From the NCBI GenBank assembly GCA_050693875.1, contig JBOGWP010000004.1, forward strand, positions 1-34,866: DNA of 34,866 bases, given 5' to 3'. A model generated the notes under the pieces. That model saw nothing but the letters and a program-made list of their open reading frames with translations, did not search any database and was not told where the DNA came from. The number at the start of each line of letters is the position of its first letter. The first letter of the stretch is position 1. This stretch comes from JBOGWP01 sp050693875. GTDB lineage: Bacteria > Actinomycetota > CADDZG01 > JAHWKV01 > JBOGWP01. Below, piece after piece: positions 14,997 through 23,789 of the stretch. The translations under genes were made by a program, and so were the position numbers.

Positions 14997-15335
14997 CTAC
15001 CCGCGCAGGGCTCGGATCTCGCGGGAGCCTGACCCCCGGCGGCGGCCCACCAGCCACACCAGGACGAGGAGCCCGAGCAGGGCGAGCCGGCCCAGACGCC
15101 GGTCGACCCGGCCCCCGGCGGAAGAAGGCGGCGCCTGGGGAGGGATCGAGGGGTACGCCTTCCCGGCGGCCTGCATTGCCGCCTCGGGGCTGTCGTAGGT
15201 ATTGGAGCTGACCAGCTCCATCGCGCCGCCCCTGCGGTAGACCCAGCCCCACGCCGTGCCCCGCCGGCGGAGCTCGACGGTCTCCTTGGGTTTGCCGTTG
15301 GACACCGGAGGGCTCGGGTGCTCGTGAGTCGTCAT
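14997..15335 (-). CDS. DUF1508/YegP-like small membrane-anchored protein
   Basis: The product is 112 residues from ATG 15335; ATG 15347 is an alternative directly behind GGAG. Residues of about 18-62 (ELRRRGTAWGWVYRRGGAMELVSSN, then YDSPEAAMQAA) resemble the DUF1508/YegP fold. A Pro-rich linker leads to one membrane segment (about 84-100, LGRLALLGLLVLVWLVG) and a basic tail. It begins within a few bases of the qcrB stop and closes the respiratory operon. A role in assembly or stability of the respiratory complexes is only a contextual guess. Confidence 0.65.
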   Translation of the reverse strand: MTTHEHPSPPVSNGKPKETVELRRRGTAWGWVYRRGGAMELVSSNTYDSPEAAMQAAGKAYPSIPPQAPPSSAGGRVDRRLGRLALLGLLVLVWLVGRRRGSGSREIRALRG

Positions 15336-15350
15336 GTCGCCGACCATCTC

Positions 15351-16721
15351 CTACCCATTCACCTGCCCGCCTCTCGCGCCCCCCCGCCGGGCGGTGATCG
15401 CCCGCAGGGGCAGCTCCATAAAGCTCTCGTCCTCGTGCCGGCGCAACGCCGCCATCAGCCGGTAAGTCACGTACCCGACGATGGGGGGAAGCACGAGGGC
15501 CAGCACCTGGTAGGTGATCGTGACGGCCCGCACCGACACCTTCAGCGCCTTGGCCAGAAGGTCGTTGCTCGCCGCGGCGAACAGCACGACATAGAAAGTC
15601 AGGGTCGCCACGCCGAGCGCCGTCCTGAGGGGCGCGTCCCTCGGCCGCTGCAGGAGATGATGCGGCTCGCGGTCCCCCGTAAAGCGCTGCTCGAGGAACG
15701 GCCAGAGATAGAGGAGTCCGAAGGTCAGCCCCGGCAGGAGGACCCCCGGATAGAAGGGGTTCGGGATCTCGAAGCCGAGGCCCCGGAACTCGATCGGCGG
15801 GAACAGCCGGAGCGCCCCCTCGAGCCACCCGAGGTACCAGTCGGGCTGGGCCGGCGACGAGACCTGCTCGGGTCGGAACGGACCGTAGAGCCACACCGGG
15901 TTGACCTGGAAGAGACCTCCCATCATCACGAGCACCGCGGCAACCCCAAAGAACAACGCGACCGATTTGGTGGCGTAGGTCGGCCACAGGCGCGAGCCGA
16001 CCACGTTCGACTCCGTCCGCCCCGGCTCCACGAACTGGGTGTGCTTCTGACGCCAGATGATGGCGAGATGCACGGTCATCAGGGTGGCGATTGCCGCCGG
16101 GATGAGGAAGATGTGGATCACGAAGAGCCGGCTGATGATCTCGTGGGCCGGGAACTCGCCCCCGAAGAGAAGGAAGGCGATCCACGTCCCGACGAGCGGA
16201 ATCGAGACCGCGATCGAGTAGGCAATCCGAAGCCCGGTCCCGGACAGGAGGTCGTCCGGGAGCGAATAGCCGGTGAAGCCCGCGAACATCCCGAGCGTGA
16301 GCAGCGTGACGCCGATGATCCAGTTGATCTCCCGCGGGCGCCGGAACGCCCCGGTGAAGAAGATCCGAAGCATGTGCACCACGATCGCCGCCACGAAGAC
16401 GATCGCGGCCCAGTGATGGGTCTGGCGCATGACGAGGCCGGCCCGGACCTCGAAGCTGAGCTCGAGCGCCGACCGGAACGCGGCGGACATCTCCACTCCG
16501 TGCAGCGGCTGGTAGGCGCCCTTGTACACCGACCCCTCCAGGCTCGGCTCGAAGAAGAACGCCATGAAGATGCCGGTCAGGACGAGGACCATGAACGCAT
16601 ACATCGCGATCTCCCCGAGCAGGAACGACCAGTGGTCGGGGAAGACCTTGTTCAGCGCCTGCCGCGCAAACGTCGAAGCGCCGAGGCGGTCGTCGAGCCA
16701 GCCTGCGACGCGCTTGATCAT
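15351..16721 (-). CDS. qcrB: Cytochrome bc complex cytochrome b subunit
   Basis: The 456-residue protein is an integral-membrane dihaem cytochrome b that oxidises menaquinol and passes electrons to the Rieske protein and across the membrane. Multiple membrane helices are visible. Haem-ligand histidines are expected among H102, H103 and H116 (RQTHHWAAIVFVAAIVVHM) and in the later IIWRQKH region, and the quinol-site motif appears as PDWY (AQPDWYLGW). ATG 16721 overlaps the qcrA stop (ATGA). The start MIKRVAGWLDDRLG and the single full-length b subunit are typical of actinobacterial bc complexes. Confidence 0.95.
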   Translation of the reverse strand: MIKRVAGWLDDRLGASTFARQALNKVFPDHWSFLLGEIAMYAFMVLVLTGIFMAFFFEPSLEGSVYKGAYQPLHGVEMSAAFRSALELSFEVRAGLVMRQTHHWAAIVFVAAIVVHMLRIFFTGAFRRPREINWIIGVTLLTLGMFAGFTGYSLPDDLLSGTGLRIAYSIAVSIPLVGTWIAFLLFGGEFPAHEIISRLFVIHIFLIPAAIATLMTVHLAIIWRQKHTQFVEPGRTESNVVGSRLWPTYATKSVALFFGVAAVLVMMGGLFQVNPVWLYGPFRPEQVSSPAQPDWYLGWLEGALRLFPPIEFRGLGFEIPNPFYPGVLLPGLTFGLLYLWPFLEQRFTGDREPHHLLQRPRDAPLRTALGVATLTFYVVLFAAASNDLLAKALKVSVRAVTITYQVLALVLPPIVGYVTYRLMAALRRHEDESFMELPLRAITARRGGARGGQVNG

Positions 16722-17545
16722 CGTCCGCGGTTCCAGAAGCCGGGTCCCACGGGCTCCTCGAAGTCGCCGCGGGCCACCAGATACCTGCCTCGTGTGGTGA
16801 GTGGAAGCTGGGGAAGCGGCCGGGCGGCCGGCCCCTCGATCGGCTCGGCCCCCTCGAGGACCGAGAAGACCGACTGGTGACAGGGGCAGAACAGCTGCTT
16901 GCTCTCGGCCTCGTAGAGCCCGATGGGACAGCCGGCATGCGTGCAGATCTTCGAGAACGCGACGAAGCCGTCCACCGACCAGCCGCGGGGACCCGGCGGC
17001 GGGACGGTGGGGGGCAGCCGGATCAGGATCGCCTGCGCATCGGCGGCATCGGTGTGGCCCTCGGGGAACACGGTGATGATCCCATCCACCCCGAGCTCGT
17101 CGCGGGTGACGAGCGAGCCGTCGGAGCGCACGAGGCGAGACCCCCGGCGCCACGCGGTCTTGAAGAGCGACCGTCCCGGCGCGAGTCCGAGCGAGCGGAT
17201 CGGGATCACCGAGGCGAGGCCGAGCGCCCCCAGGGCGGTGATCAGCAGCTTGGTCAGGAAGCCGCGGCGGGTGAACCCCTCCGCTCCCTCCGCTGCGGAC
17301 TCCTCCGCCTGCTCGCGCCCCTTGATCTGGCTGGGGACGACGTCACGCTCTTCGACGAAAGGGCCCTGCGGCAGGAGCTTCCCGCTCCAGAGGACCAGAG
17401 CGGCGCTGATGCCCCCGAGGGCGACGCCGAGCAGCGCGCCCTCGAGCTGCGGCTGGCCACCCTGCCGGTACACGATGAAGAGCGTCAGCGACGCGAGCGC
17501 GCTGACGATGAGTGCGAGGGCGATCCATCTCACCGCGCGGATCAT
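16718..17545 (-). CDS. qcrA: Cytochrome bc complex Rieske iron-sulfur subunit
   Basis: The 275-residue protein has two N-terminal membrane helices (about 5-26 and 34-55), a linker, then FTRRGFLTKLLITALGALGL (91-110), a twin-arginine-like third helix as in actinobacterial QcrA. The Rieske 2Fe-2S motifs are C201-T-H203-A-G-C206 and C220-P-C222-H223. It accepts electrons from menaquinol at QcrB and delivers them to QcrC. ATG 17545 overlaps the qcrC stop by 4 bases, and its own stop overlaps qcrB. It lacks the long insertion of some mycobacterial QcrA proteins. Confidence 0.95.
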   Translation of the reverse strand: MIRAVRWIALALIVSALASLTLFIVYRQGGQPQLEGALLGVALGGISAALVLWSGKLLPQGPFVEERDVVPSQIKGREQAEESAAEGAEGFTRRGFLTKLLITALGALGLASVIPIRSLGLAPGRSLFKTAWRRGSRLVRSDGSLVTRDELGVDGIITVFPEGHTDAADAQAILIRLPPTVPPPGPRGWSVDGFVAFSKICTHAGCPIGLYEAESKQLFCPCHQSVFSVLEGAEPIEGPAARPLPQLPLTTRGRYLVARGDFEEPVGPGFWNRGR

Positions 17546-18342
17546 CGCTCTCGCTTCTCTCCGATCCAGCGTGAGAGCAGGAGCAGCAGCCCGAGGCCCA
17601 CAACCCAGCCGGCCGCTCCCTCGGACCACGGCCCGATCCTCCCCATGGGAAGGCCACCACGGCTGTCGGCCTTCTGGAGATAGGCGACGTAGCTCACGAT
17701 GGCGTCGACCTCGCTCTCGGAGAACGTGTCGTGGCTGAAGACGGGCATGGTCCCCGGCCCGACGAGCATCGCTTCCGCCACCTCCCTCGGGGAGGACTTG
17801 TCGAGCGGGGGTGCCGTGATGCCCGAGCTCACGGCCGGCCGCCGCGGCTGGCGCCGTCGCCCGGAGCTGAGGGCCCCGCCGATCGCGGTGCTGCCGTGGC
17901 AGGCGGCACAGTTCTCCTGGTACAGCTCGGCCCCACGACCGCGTTCGTTGGGGTCGACCTCCGGATCGGGTACCTCGGGGCCCTCCGGACCCAGGGACTC
18001 CACGAAGCCGACGATCGCGTCGATCTGTTCTGGGCTGTACACCGATGACTTTCGCTGGATGCGCTCGGCGGGGTGCCCGATCGGCATGCGTCCGGTCGAG
18101 AGAACGAAATCGATCATCGCGCCCCCGTTGGGGGCGGTGAGAATCTCGGACCCCCGGTCGGTGCCGTCCCCCCGGTCGCCATGACACCAGGCGCAGTCCC
18201 GCATGTAGAGCGTTCTTCCGTCGTCGACCGCCGGCGTGTCCGAGATCGCGGGTGCCCGGTAGGGCTGGGTGCGCGGAGCGAAGTAGGTGCAGCCGGTAAA
18301 GACCACGGCGCACGCGGCGATCATCGGCAGGAGCCGCCTCAC
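17542..18342 (-). CDS. qcrC: Dihaem cytochrome c subunit of the bc complex
   Basis: The 266-residue protein has two c-type haem sites, C50AWCH54 and C145AACH149, with methionine ligands probably near M86 and M199. The N-terminus MRRLLPMIAACAVVFTGC looks like a lipoprotein signal with C18, although Phe at -3 is unusual. A C-terminal membrane helix (about 243-260) anchors it. It links the Rieske protein to the CuA/cytochrome c domain of the oxidase. GTG 18342 overlaps the ctaG stop. A basic insert RRRQPRR near 162-168 is unusual for this family. Confidence 0.92.
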   Translation of the reverse strand: MRRLLPMIAACAVVFTGCTYFAPRTQPYRAPAISDTPAVDDGRTLYMRDCAWCHGDRGDGTDRGSEILTAPNGGAMIDFVLSTGRMPIGHPAERIQRKSSVYSPEQIDAIVGFVESLGPEGPEVPDPEVDPNERGRGAELYQENCAACHGSTAIGGALSSGRRRQPRRPAVSSGITAPPLDKSSPREVAEAMLVGPGTMPVFSHDTFSESEVDAIVSYVAYLQKADSRGGLPMGRIGPWSEGAAGWVVGLGLLLLLSRWIGEKRER

Positions 18343-19226
18343 GGCCGCTCCCCCGTCCCGAGTGGCTCGGCCTCGGGATCGATCGCCTCCCGCGGGGCCC
18401 TCGGGGGCACCCGTGCATCCAGGTCTCGGAACGCCTGCCAGGAGAGCGCCGCCATCGCAGCGAGGTAGGCCATGCCGGAAGGAACCCACATGATCGACCC
18501 GGCGAGCTGCTGATCCTCGAGGAGGGTGAGGCCCCAGGCGCGAGCGCCTGCGGCGTGCACCGGGTAGAGGGGGGCGCCGGCCAAGGTCAGCAGGGCCCCC
18601 AGCGCGCCGCTCTGGAGGGCGGTGGCGAACACCAGCAGGATCGCCGCGCCGTATCCGAGGGCCCGCCGACCGGAGACCGGGATCGCAAAGCGCCAGAAGA
18701 GGATCCCGGTGGCGAGGAAGCTCGCGTGCTCGAGGGCGTGCAGGGGGCCGCTGGCCAGCCCCGCCCGGTACACGCCGGGGAGGTGCCAGATCCAGAGCGC
18801 CGTGGCATGCAGCGCCCACACCGACATCGGCTTGGTGAGCAGATCCGCCAGGGCGCGGACCCGCACGCGCTTGCTCGCCTGCCCGAGGATCCGGCGGGCG
18901 GCGGAGGGAAGGCCCGCGAACAGCGCAACCTCCGCCTTCGAGGCGACGAGCAGTGGCGACGCCACCAGGATCAGGACGAGATGCTGGACCATGTGGGCGG
19001 CGAAGGTGGTCTGGGCGAGGCCGGCGAGCGGCGAGAGCAGGCCCGCCGCGACGGCAGCCAGCGCCAGGGCAAACACCAAACCCCGCCCCGCGTCGGCCCC
19101 GCCCGCCCGGCGGGAGCCCACCACGAACAGCACCGCCGCCGCTCCCAGGCCGGCGGCGACCGCGGGCTCGAAGCTCCACGAGCTCCAGACCTCGGCCGGG
19201 GTCACCGGTGGGTGACCGCCGGTCAC
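18339..19226 (-). CDS. ctaG: caa3-type cytochrome oxidase assembly membrane protein CtaG
   Basis: The 295-residue protein has about seven membrane helices. Family motifs are TTFAAHMVQHLVLILVASPL, ALHATALWIWHLPGVY and LHALEHASFLATGILFW. This is the Bacillus-type CtaG (caa3_CtaG family), needed for assembly of active caa3 oxidase, and is distinct from the Cox11-type CtaG. GTG 19226 overlaps the previous stop (GTGA). The C-terminal 30 residues are Pro/Arg/Glu-rich and cytosolic. Its place between oxidase and bc genes supports the role. Confidence 0.9.
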   Translation of the reverse strand: MTGGHPPVTPAEVWSSWSFEPAVAAGLGAAAVLFVVGSRRAGGADAGRGLVFALALAAVAAGLLSPLAGLAQTTFAAHMVQHLVLILVASPLLVASKAEVALFAGLPSAARRILGQASKRVRVRALADLLTKPMSVWALHATALWIWHLPGVYRAGLASGPLHALEHASFLATGILFWRFAIPVSGRRALGYGAAILLVFATALQSGALGALLTLAGAPLYPVHAAGARAWGLTLLEDQQLAGSIMWVPSGMAYLAAMAALSWQAFRDLDARVPPRAPREAIDPEAEPLGTGERP

Positions 19227-19639
19227 AGCGACCCCCGGCAGACGCCCAGCATCAGCGGGGGCGCCAGCTTGAGCAGGATGATGAGCAGGAACAGCGACGC
19301 GTTCATCAGGCCCGCAACCGCCATCCACCGCCCCCGGCCGCCGATCCCCGGGTCGTCGCGATCGTTGGTGGTCTCTCGCCACGCGGCGACGGCGAGGGCG
19401 CCGGCGGCGATCGTCGCCCCGGCGGTGACCAGGGTGAGCACGACCGCGATCCCCCGAACGCCGAATCCGAGGATCACTCCCGGGGTTTGCGAGCCGGGAG
19501 TGCACGAGATGAACTCCTCGAGCATGTAGAGGGCGAAGAGCTGGGTCATCCACGCCGCGGGGGGGACGAGCATCCCCAGCCAGAGCCGCAACGGCCGCAG
19601 GGCCCGAGGAACCTGATCCTGCCCGGCCGCAGCGCTCAC
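19223..19639 (-). CDS. Small multi-pass membrane protein in the cytochrome oxidase operon
   Basis: The 138-residue protein has about three membrane segments (LRLWLGMLVPPAAWMTQLFAL, RGIAVVLTLVTAGATIAAGA, LMNASLFLLIILLKLAPPLM). A conserved-looking PPAAW / LEEFISC stretch lies near the first helix, and a Cys near the C-terminus. I do not recognise a family. It overlaps ctaE and ctaG by 4 bases each, so it is very likely an accessory or assembly factor of the oxidase. A small structural subunit is the alternative. GTG 19639 is fixed by the overlap. Confidence 0.75.
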   Translation of the reverse strand: MSAAAGQDQVPRALRPLRLWLGMLVPPAAWMTQLFALYMLEEFISCTPGSQTPGVILGFGVRGIAVVLTLVTAGATIAAGALAVAAWRETTNDRDDPGIGGRGRWMAVAGLMNASLFLLIILLKLAPPLMLGVCRGSL

Positions 19640-20265
19640 AGCCGGGGCGACAGGTAGATGGTCGCCAGCACGAAGACCCACACCACGTCGACGAAGTGCC
19701 AGTACATCGCGAAGAGCTGGACCGTCAGATGGCGCTCCTGGTCGAACGCCCCCCGCCACGCACGTACCTGCGTCCAAAAGCTGAAGGCGAGACCGACGAC
19801 CAGGTGAAGGCTGTGGAACCCCGTGATCGTGAAGAAGAGCGAGCCGTACGAGTTGGTGGTCGGCGTGAACTCGTGCAGCTTCTCCGGCCACTCCGCGCCC
19901 CAGGTGAGCCCCAGGAAGATCGCGCCGAGCAGGAAGCCGACGGCCAACCCGGCCCTCAGGCGCCGCTGGCTCCCATCACGGACCCCCGCGTCGGCGTAGT
20001 GCACCGGGATGCTCGAGGAGAGCAGGATCGCCGACATGATCAGCGGCAGGGCCAGCCCCGGCGTGTCGATTCCCTCCGGCGGCCACACCGGACCCGCCTT
20101 GAAGCGCAGATAGAAGTAGGTGGCGAGGAGGGCGGCGAAGAGCGTCGCCTCGGTGGCGATCAGCCACACCATCCCCCACCAGGCAAACGATTGGGGGCCC
20201 GCGGTGTGTTCGGGGAGGCGCTCGGCGGGCGGCGCGACGTCGGTGGCTTTCTCCTCGACCTTCAT
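19636..20265 (-). CDS. ctaE: Cytochrome c oxidase subunit III
   Basis: The 209-residue protein has about five membrane helices, as in the short bacterial form lacking the first two helices. Family features are WWGMVWLIATEATLFAALLATYFYLR (E of the lipid-binding helix), FFTITGFHSLHLVVGL and QLFAMYWHFVDVVWVFVLATIYL. It stabilises subunit I and proton uptake. ATG 20265 has AGGAG close upstream and overlaps the ctaD stop (ATGA). Confidence 0.95.
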   Translation of the reverse strand: MKVEEKATDVAPPAERLPEHTAGPQSFAWWGMVWLIATEATLFAALLATYFYLRFKAGPVWPPEGIDTPGLALPLIMSAILLSSSIPVHYADAGVRDGSQRRLRAGLAVGFLLGAIFLGLTWGAEWPEKLHEFTPTTNSYGSLFFTITGFHSLHLVVGLAFSFWTQVRAWRGAFDQERHLTVQLFAMYWHFVDVVWVFVLATIYLSPRL

Positions 20266-22145
20266 GTCTCCTGCGTCTCCCCGCGCGGCCAGAACCACCC
20301 GGCGAAGCTGCTGACCGCAGCGACCGCTCCGAACGCGGCGAGGTACCAGGCGCTGAGGAGAACCCCGAAGAACGCCGCCGCGAGCGCAACCGCAAGCAAG
20401 AACGGCCACGGCGAGTCGTGGGCCATGTGCACGACCGCCTCCGGGCGGGCGTCCAGGAGCGTCGTGGAGAGCGTGGCGTGCCCCCCGTCGAGCGCCCACC
20501 CGCCCTGCTCGGGAGGCTGCGCCCCGCGGTGCAGCTCCGGCTGGTCCCACATCGGCTCCCTGCTGCGCACCGTGGGGATCGTCTCGAAGTTGTAGGGGGG
20601 AGGCGGCGAGGTGGTCGCCCACTCGAGCGTCTCCGCGTTCCACGGGTCGTTGCCGGCGGGGGGGCCGCTGCGCCGGCTCTGCACCCAGGCGATCAGCGTC
20701 ACCAGGACGCCGAATGCGAGCACGAAGCCGCCGATGGTCGAGAGGAGGTTCGGCAGGTCCCACCCGAGCCCCGACTGGTAGGTGTAGATGCGGCGCGGCT
20801 TGCCGAGCAGGCCGGAGATGTGCAGCGGGAACATGTTGAGGTTGAACCCGATCAGCATCAGCCAGAAGCTGACCTTGCCGAGGCGGTCGTCGAGCAGGCG
20901 GCCGGTCATCTTCGGGAGCCAGTAGTAGAGCCCGGCAAACATCGGGAACACGGCCCCGCCGACGAGGACGTAGTGCAGGTGCGCCACGACGAAGTCGCTG
21001 TCGGTGGTGGCCTGATCGAAGGGGATCGCCGAGAACATCACGCCGGTGACTCCGCCGATCACGAAGGTCGCGATGAACCCGAGGATGAACAGCATCGGGG
21101 TGCGCAGCACGGGCTTGCCGGCGACGATCGTGGCCAGCCATGCGAAGACCTGGACGCCGCTGGGGATCGCCACCATGAAGCTCGCCGCCGAGACGAAGCT
21201 CATCGACATCTGCGGCAGGCCGGTGGCGAACATGTGGTGCACCCACACGCCGAACCCGATCACGCCCACCGCCAGCTCGGCGAGGACGATGTAGGTGTAG
21301 CCGATCATGCGGCGCCGGGCAAAGGTCGGGATGATCGCCGAGGCAAGCCCGAAGGCGGGGAGGACGACGATGTAGACCTCCGGATGCCCGAAGATCCAGA
21401 AGAGGTGCTGCCACAGCAGCGGGTCGCCGCCTCCGGCGGGGTCGAAGAAATGAAAGCCGAACTTGCGCTCCAGGACGAGGAGGATGCTGGCGAGGCTGAG
21501 CAGAGGCAGGGCGAAGACGACCTGGAAGGCGAAGGCGAGCTCGCCCCACACGAAGATGGGGATCCGGTTGAGCGACATACCCGGGGCGCGCATCTTGAAG
21601 CTCGTGACGATGAAGTTGATCGCGCCCCCGGTGGTGGATATGCCGAGAAAGACCAGCCCGAGCGAGTAGAACTCGATGTTGATTCCCGGGGTGAACTTCT
21701 CACCCGCCAGCGGAAGGTAGTTGAACCAGCCGGCGTTGGGCGCCTTTCCGACGAGGAACGAGGAGTACATGAAGATGCCGGCGGCGAGCAGGACCCAGTA
21801 GCCGAAGGCGTTGAGCCGGGGGAAGGCCATGTCCCGGGCGCCGATCATCAGCGGGAGGAAGAAGTTGCCGAATCCCGAGAGGACCGGGGTGGCAAAGAGG
21901 AACATCATCGTCACCCCGTGCATCGAGAACAGCTGGTTGTAGGTCTCGGGATCGAGCACTCGAAGGTTCGGTCCGGCAAGCTGGGCCCGGATCAGGAGCG
22001 CCTCGATCCCGCCCAGGACGAAGAAGATCATCCCGGTGTAGAGGTAGCGGATGCCGATCCGCTTGTGATCGACGGTGCCGATCCACCCGCCGAGCCCGTG
22101 CTCCTCCGTCCAGATCCTCTCCAGCCGCTCCGCGATCGTCGCCAT
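20262..22145 (-). CDS. ctaD: Cytochrome c oxidase subunit I, A1 type, with C-terminal subunit-IV-like extension
   Basis: The 627-residue protein reduces oxygen to water and pumps protons. Ligands visible are H76 for the low-spin haem, CuB ligands H254 (GHPEVY, with Tyr258 for the cross-link), H303 and H304, and H389/H391 for the haems (AHLHY). The GHPEVY motif with E256 marks the A1 subfamily. After the usual 12 helices, residues from about 560 add two more hydrophobic segments (WPFLLAVALAAAFFGVLLSAWYLAAFGAV). These resemble a small subunit IV, and no separate subunit IV gene is present. ATG 22145 has GAGGAG upstream, eight bases after the ctaC stop. Confidence 0.96.
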   Translation of the reverse strand: MATIAERLERIWTEEHGLGGWIGTVDHKRIGIRYLYTGMIFFVLGGIEALLIRAQLAGPNLRVLDPETYNQLFSMHGVTMMFLFATPVLSGFGNFFLPLMIGARDMAFPRLNAFGYWVLLAAGIFMYSSFLVGKAPNAGWFNYLPLAGEKFTPGINIEFYSLGLVFLGISTTGGAINFIVTSFKMRAPGMSLNRIPIFVWGELAFAFQVVFALPLLSLASILLVLERKFGFHFFDPAGGGDPLLWQHLFWIFGHPEVYIVVLPAFGLASAIIPTFARRRMIGYTYIVLAELAVGVIGFGVWVHHMFATGLPQMSMSFVSAASFMVAIPSGVQVFAWLATIVAGKPVLRTPMLFILGFIATFVIGGVTGVMFSAIPFDQATTDSDFVVAHLHYVLVGGAVFPMFAGLYYWLPKMTGRLLDDRLGKVSFWLMLIGFNLNMFPLHISGLLGKPRRIYTYQSGLGWDLPNLLSTIGGFVLAFGVLVTLIAWVQSRRSGPPAGNDPWNAETLEWATTSPPPPYNFETIPTVRSREPMWDQPELHRGAQPPEQGGWALDGGHATLSTTLLDARPEAVVHMAHDSPWPFLLAVALAAAFFGVLLSAWYLAAFGAVAAVSSFAGWFWPRGETQET

Positions 22146-22153
22146 CCCGCTCC

Positions 22154-23209
22154 TCAGCGCAACGATTCCAGGTAGTCCAGCAGGGCGTCGAGCTCGTCCG
22201 GGTCGAGCGCCGTCGGCGGCATGGTATTGCCGGGCTTGAGGCCCTGCGGATCGGTGACCATCGCAGCCAGGTTTTCCCTGCTGTTCGGCACCATGCCGGA
22301 GGCGATCGTCCCCCGCGCCGCGAGGTGGGTCAGGTCGGGACCGAGCTTCTCCCTCGCCTCGGTCCCGCGAATCGTGTGGCACCCGACGCAGGTGTTGTCG
22401 AGGAACACCTGCCGGCCGGATTCCTCGTTGCCGCCGGCAGGCTCCCGGGCCGGGCCGGCCTCGTTCCCGAGCCAGTCGTCGAAGGCGGCGGGTGTGTCGG
22501 CGACGACGAAGAAGATCATGTTGGCGTGCTGGAGGCCGCAGTACTCGGCGCACTGGCCCCGGTACCGTCCGGGCTGGTCCGCCTGGAGCCAGAGCTCGTT
22601 CGTCCGGCCGGGAACCTGGTCGATCTTCACCTGGAGCTGGGGAACCCAGAAGCTGTGGATGACGTCGGCGGTCGTGAGCAGGATGCGCACCCGCTCGCCG
22701 GCGGGGATGTGGACCTCGTTCGCCGTCACCGCGCCGTTCGGGTAGCGGACCTCCCACCACCACATGTGGCCGACCACCTCGATGGTCAGGCTCGTGTCCT
22801 TCCCCTGCGCCGAGAGGTCCCGCACGTGCCCAAGGGACACAACGAAGACCGCGGCGAGCACGACCCACGAGGCGAACACCCCCGCTCCGGCGATGAACTT
22901 CTCGCCCCACTTCGGCTCGCCCTCGATGATTGGCTCGTCGATGCGCCCCGGCCTGCGCAGGGATGCGGCGATGAGAGCGACGACGATGACGAGCACCACC
23001 ACCGAGATCCACAGCATCAGCCACCAGAGGCCCTCGACCTGCCTGGCCGCGGGCCCTGCGGGCTCGAGGATCGACGGAGCACCGGCGCTGCGGCACGAGG
23101 TTAGGGGCAGCGCGGCGAGGGCCGGCAGGATCGCTGCGAACCTCGCGCGCCGGTTCGGAGGTTTGCGACGACGGGGGCCCGGGGCCGCGCGCCCGGCCAC
23201 AATGCTCAC
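22154..23209 (-). CDS. ctaC: Cytochrome c oxidase subunit II fused to cytochrome c (caa3 type)
   Basis: The 351-residue protein starts with a basic N-terminus and lipobox LPLTSC (C39), then two membrane helices (about 62-83 and 108-126). The cupredoxin domain has CuA ligands H185, C220, E222, C224, H228 and M231. A C-terminal cytochrome c has C274VGCH278 and likely Met330. It takes electrons from QcrC and passes them to haem a. GTG 23209 is preferred because GGAGG precedes it. GTG 23248, leaderless behind TAGGGT, is possible. It is the first gene of the respiratory operon. Confidence 0.95.
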   Translation of the reverse strand: MSIVAGRAAPGPRRRKPPNRRARFAAILPALAALPLTSCRSAGAPSILEPAGPAARQVEGLWWLMLWISVVVLVIVVALIAASLRRPGRIDEPIIEGEPKWGEKFIAGAGVFASWVVLAAVFVVSLGHVRDLSAQGKDTSLTIEVVGHMWWWEVRYPNGAVTANEVHIPAGERVRILLTTADVIHSFWVPQLQVKIDQVPGRTNELWLQADQPGRYRGQCAEYCGLQHANMIFFVVADTPAAFDDWLGNEAGPAREPAGGNEESGRQVFLDNTCVGCHTIRGTEAREKLGPDLTHLAARGTIASGMVPNSRENLAAMVTDPQGLKPGNTMPPTALDPDELDALLDYLESLR

Positions 23210-23256
23210 CGGCTGCAGCACCTCCGAGGCGCGCCGCTCGCTGCCCACGCATCGGA

Positions 23257-23262
23257 ACCCTA
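23257..23262 (-). promoter_or_regulatory. Candidate -10 element (TAGGGT) of the respiratory operon
   Basis: TAGGGT on the minus strand fits TANNNT. It would give a leader of about 40 bases before GTG 23209, or an almost leaderless start at GTG 23248. No clear -35 is seen. Confidence 0.35.
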
Positions 23263-23384
23263 GCAGGACAATCCGGGGAATCGCCGGTGGCGGAGGAATC
23301 ACCAAGGCACGGGCTCGCCGGGGACGCCACGAGCGGGCTCATATCCGAACCACCAGGACGAATCCCGCCGGCGGCCGCCCCTCC

Positions 23385-23756
23385 CTACCGAAAGCCGAGA
23401 CCAGTCATCAGTGCGCGCAGCGTCAGCCCGAACACGAGGAATGCCGCAATCGTGAACACCTTGACCGCGTCCGATTCGGAGTCCATCGAGCGCCCGAGGT
23501 TGTGCCCGACCCCGAGCACGAGGGCCGGAAAGATCGCCCCGTAGGCGTAGTGCAGCAGCGGCGGACGGTGCCCGAGGAGCAGCAGCACCCCGCCGCCCAC
23601 GAGCTGCACCAGCAGGGCACCCTGGAGCACCGCGAGCAGCCGCCAGTACCAGGCGCCCGGGCCGCGCTTGGCGAACCAGGCCACGATCCCCCAGAGCATC
23701 AACAGCAGAAAGCCACCGACGATGGCGAAAGCCACGGCGCGATGGACGGAAGACAT
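23385..23756 (-). CDS. Small four-helix membrane protein of unknown function
   Basis: The 123-residue protein has four hydrophobic segments (residues of about 6-28, 40-61, 67-84, 99-120). Two loops are rich in His/Tyr/Gly (GHRPPLLHYAYG, LGVGHNLGR), with spaced His residues that might bind haem or metal, but no named family is recognised. It starts 33 bases after the second kinase gene and ends 175 bases before ctaC. It could belong to the protease-kinase operon or serve the oxidase next door. Confidence 0.7.
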   Translation of the reverse strand: MSSVHRAVAFAIVGGFLLLMLWGIVAWFAKRGPGAWYWRLLAVLQGALLVQLVGGGVLLLLGHRPPLLHYAYGAIFPALVLGVGHNLGRSMDSESDAVKVFTIAAFLVFGLTLRALMTGLGFR

Positions 23757-23789
23757 GGCCGCCTATTCAGCGGGCGTCGGGCGCGTTTG

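Noticed and set aside
16718..18418. Extended frames upstream of qcrA, qcrB, qcrC, ctaG and ctaE
   Set aside because: The N-terminal extensions are Arg-rich shadow sequence of the preceding gene; the ATGA/GTGA overlaps and family-like starts fix the shorter forms.
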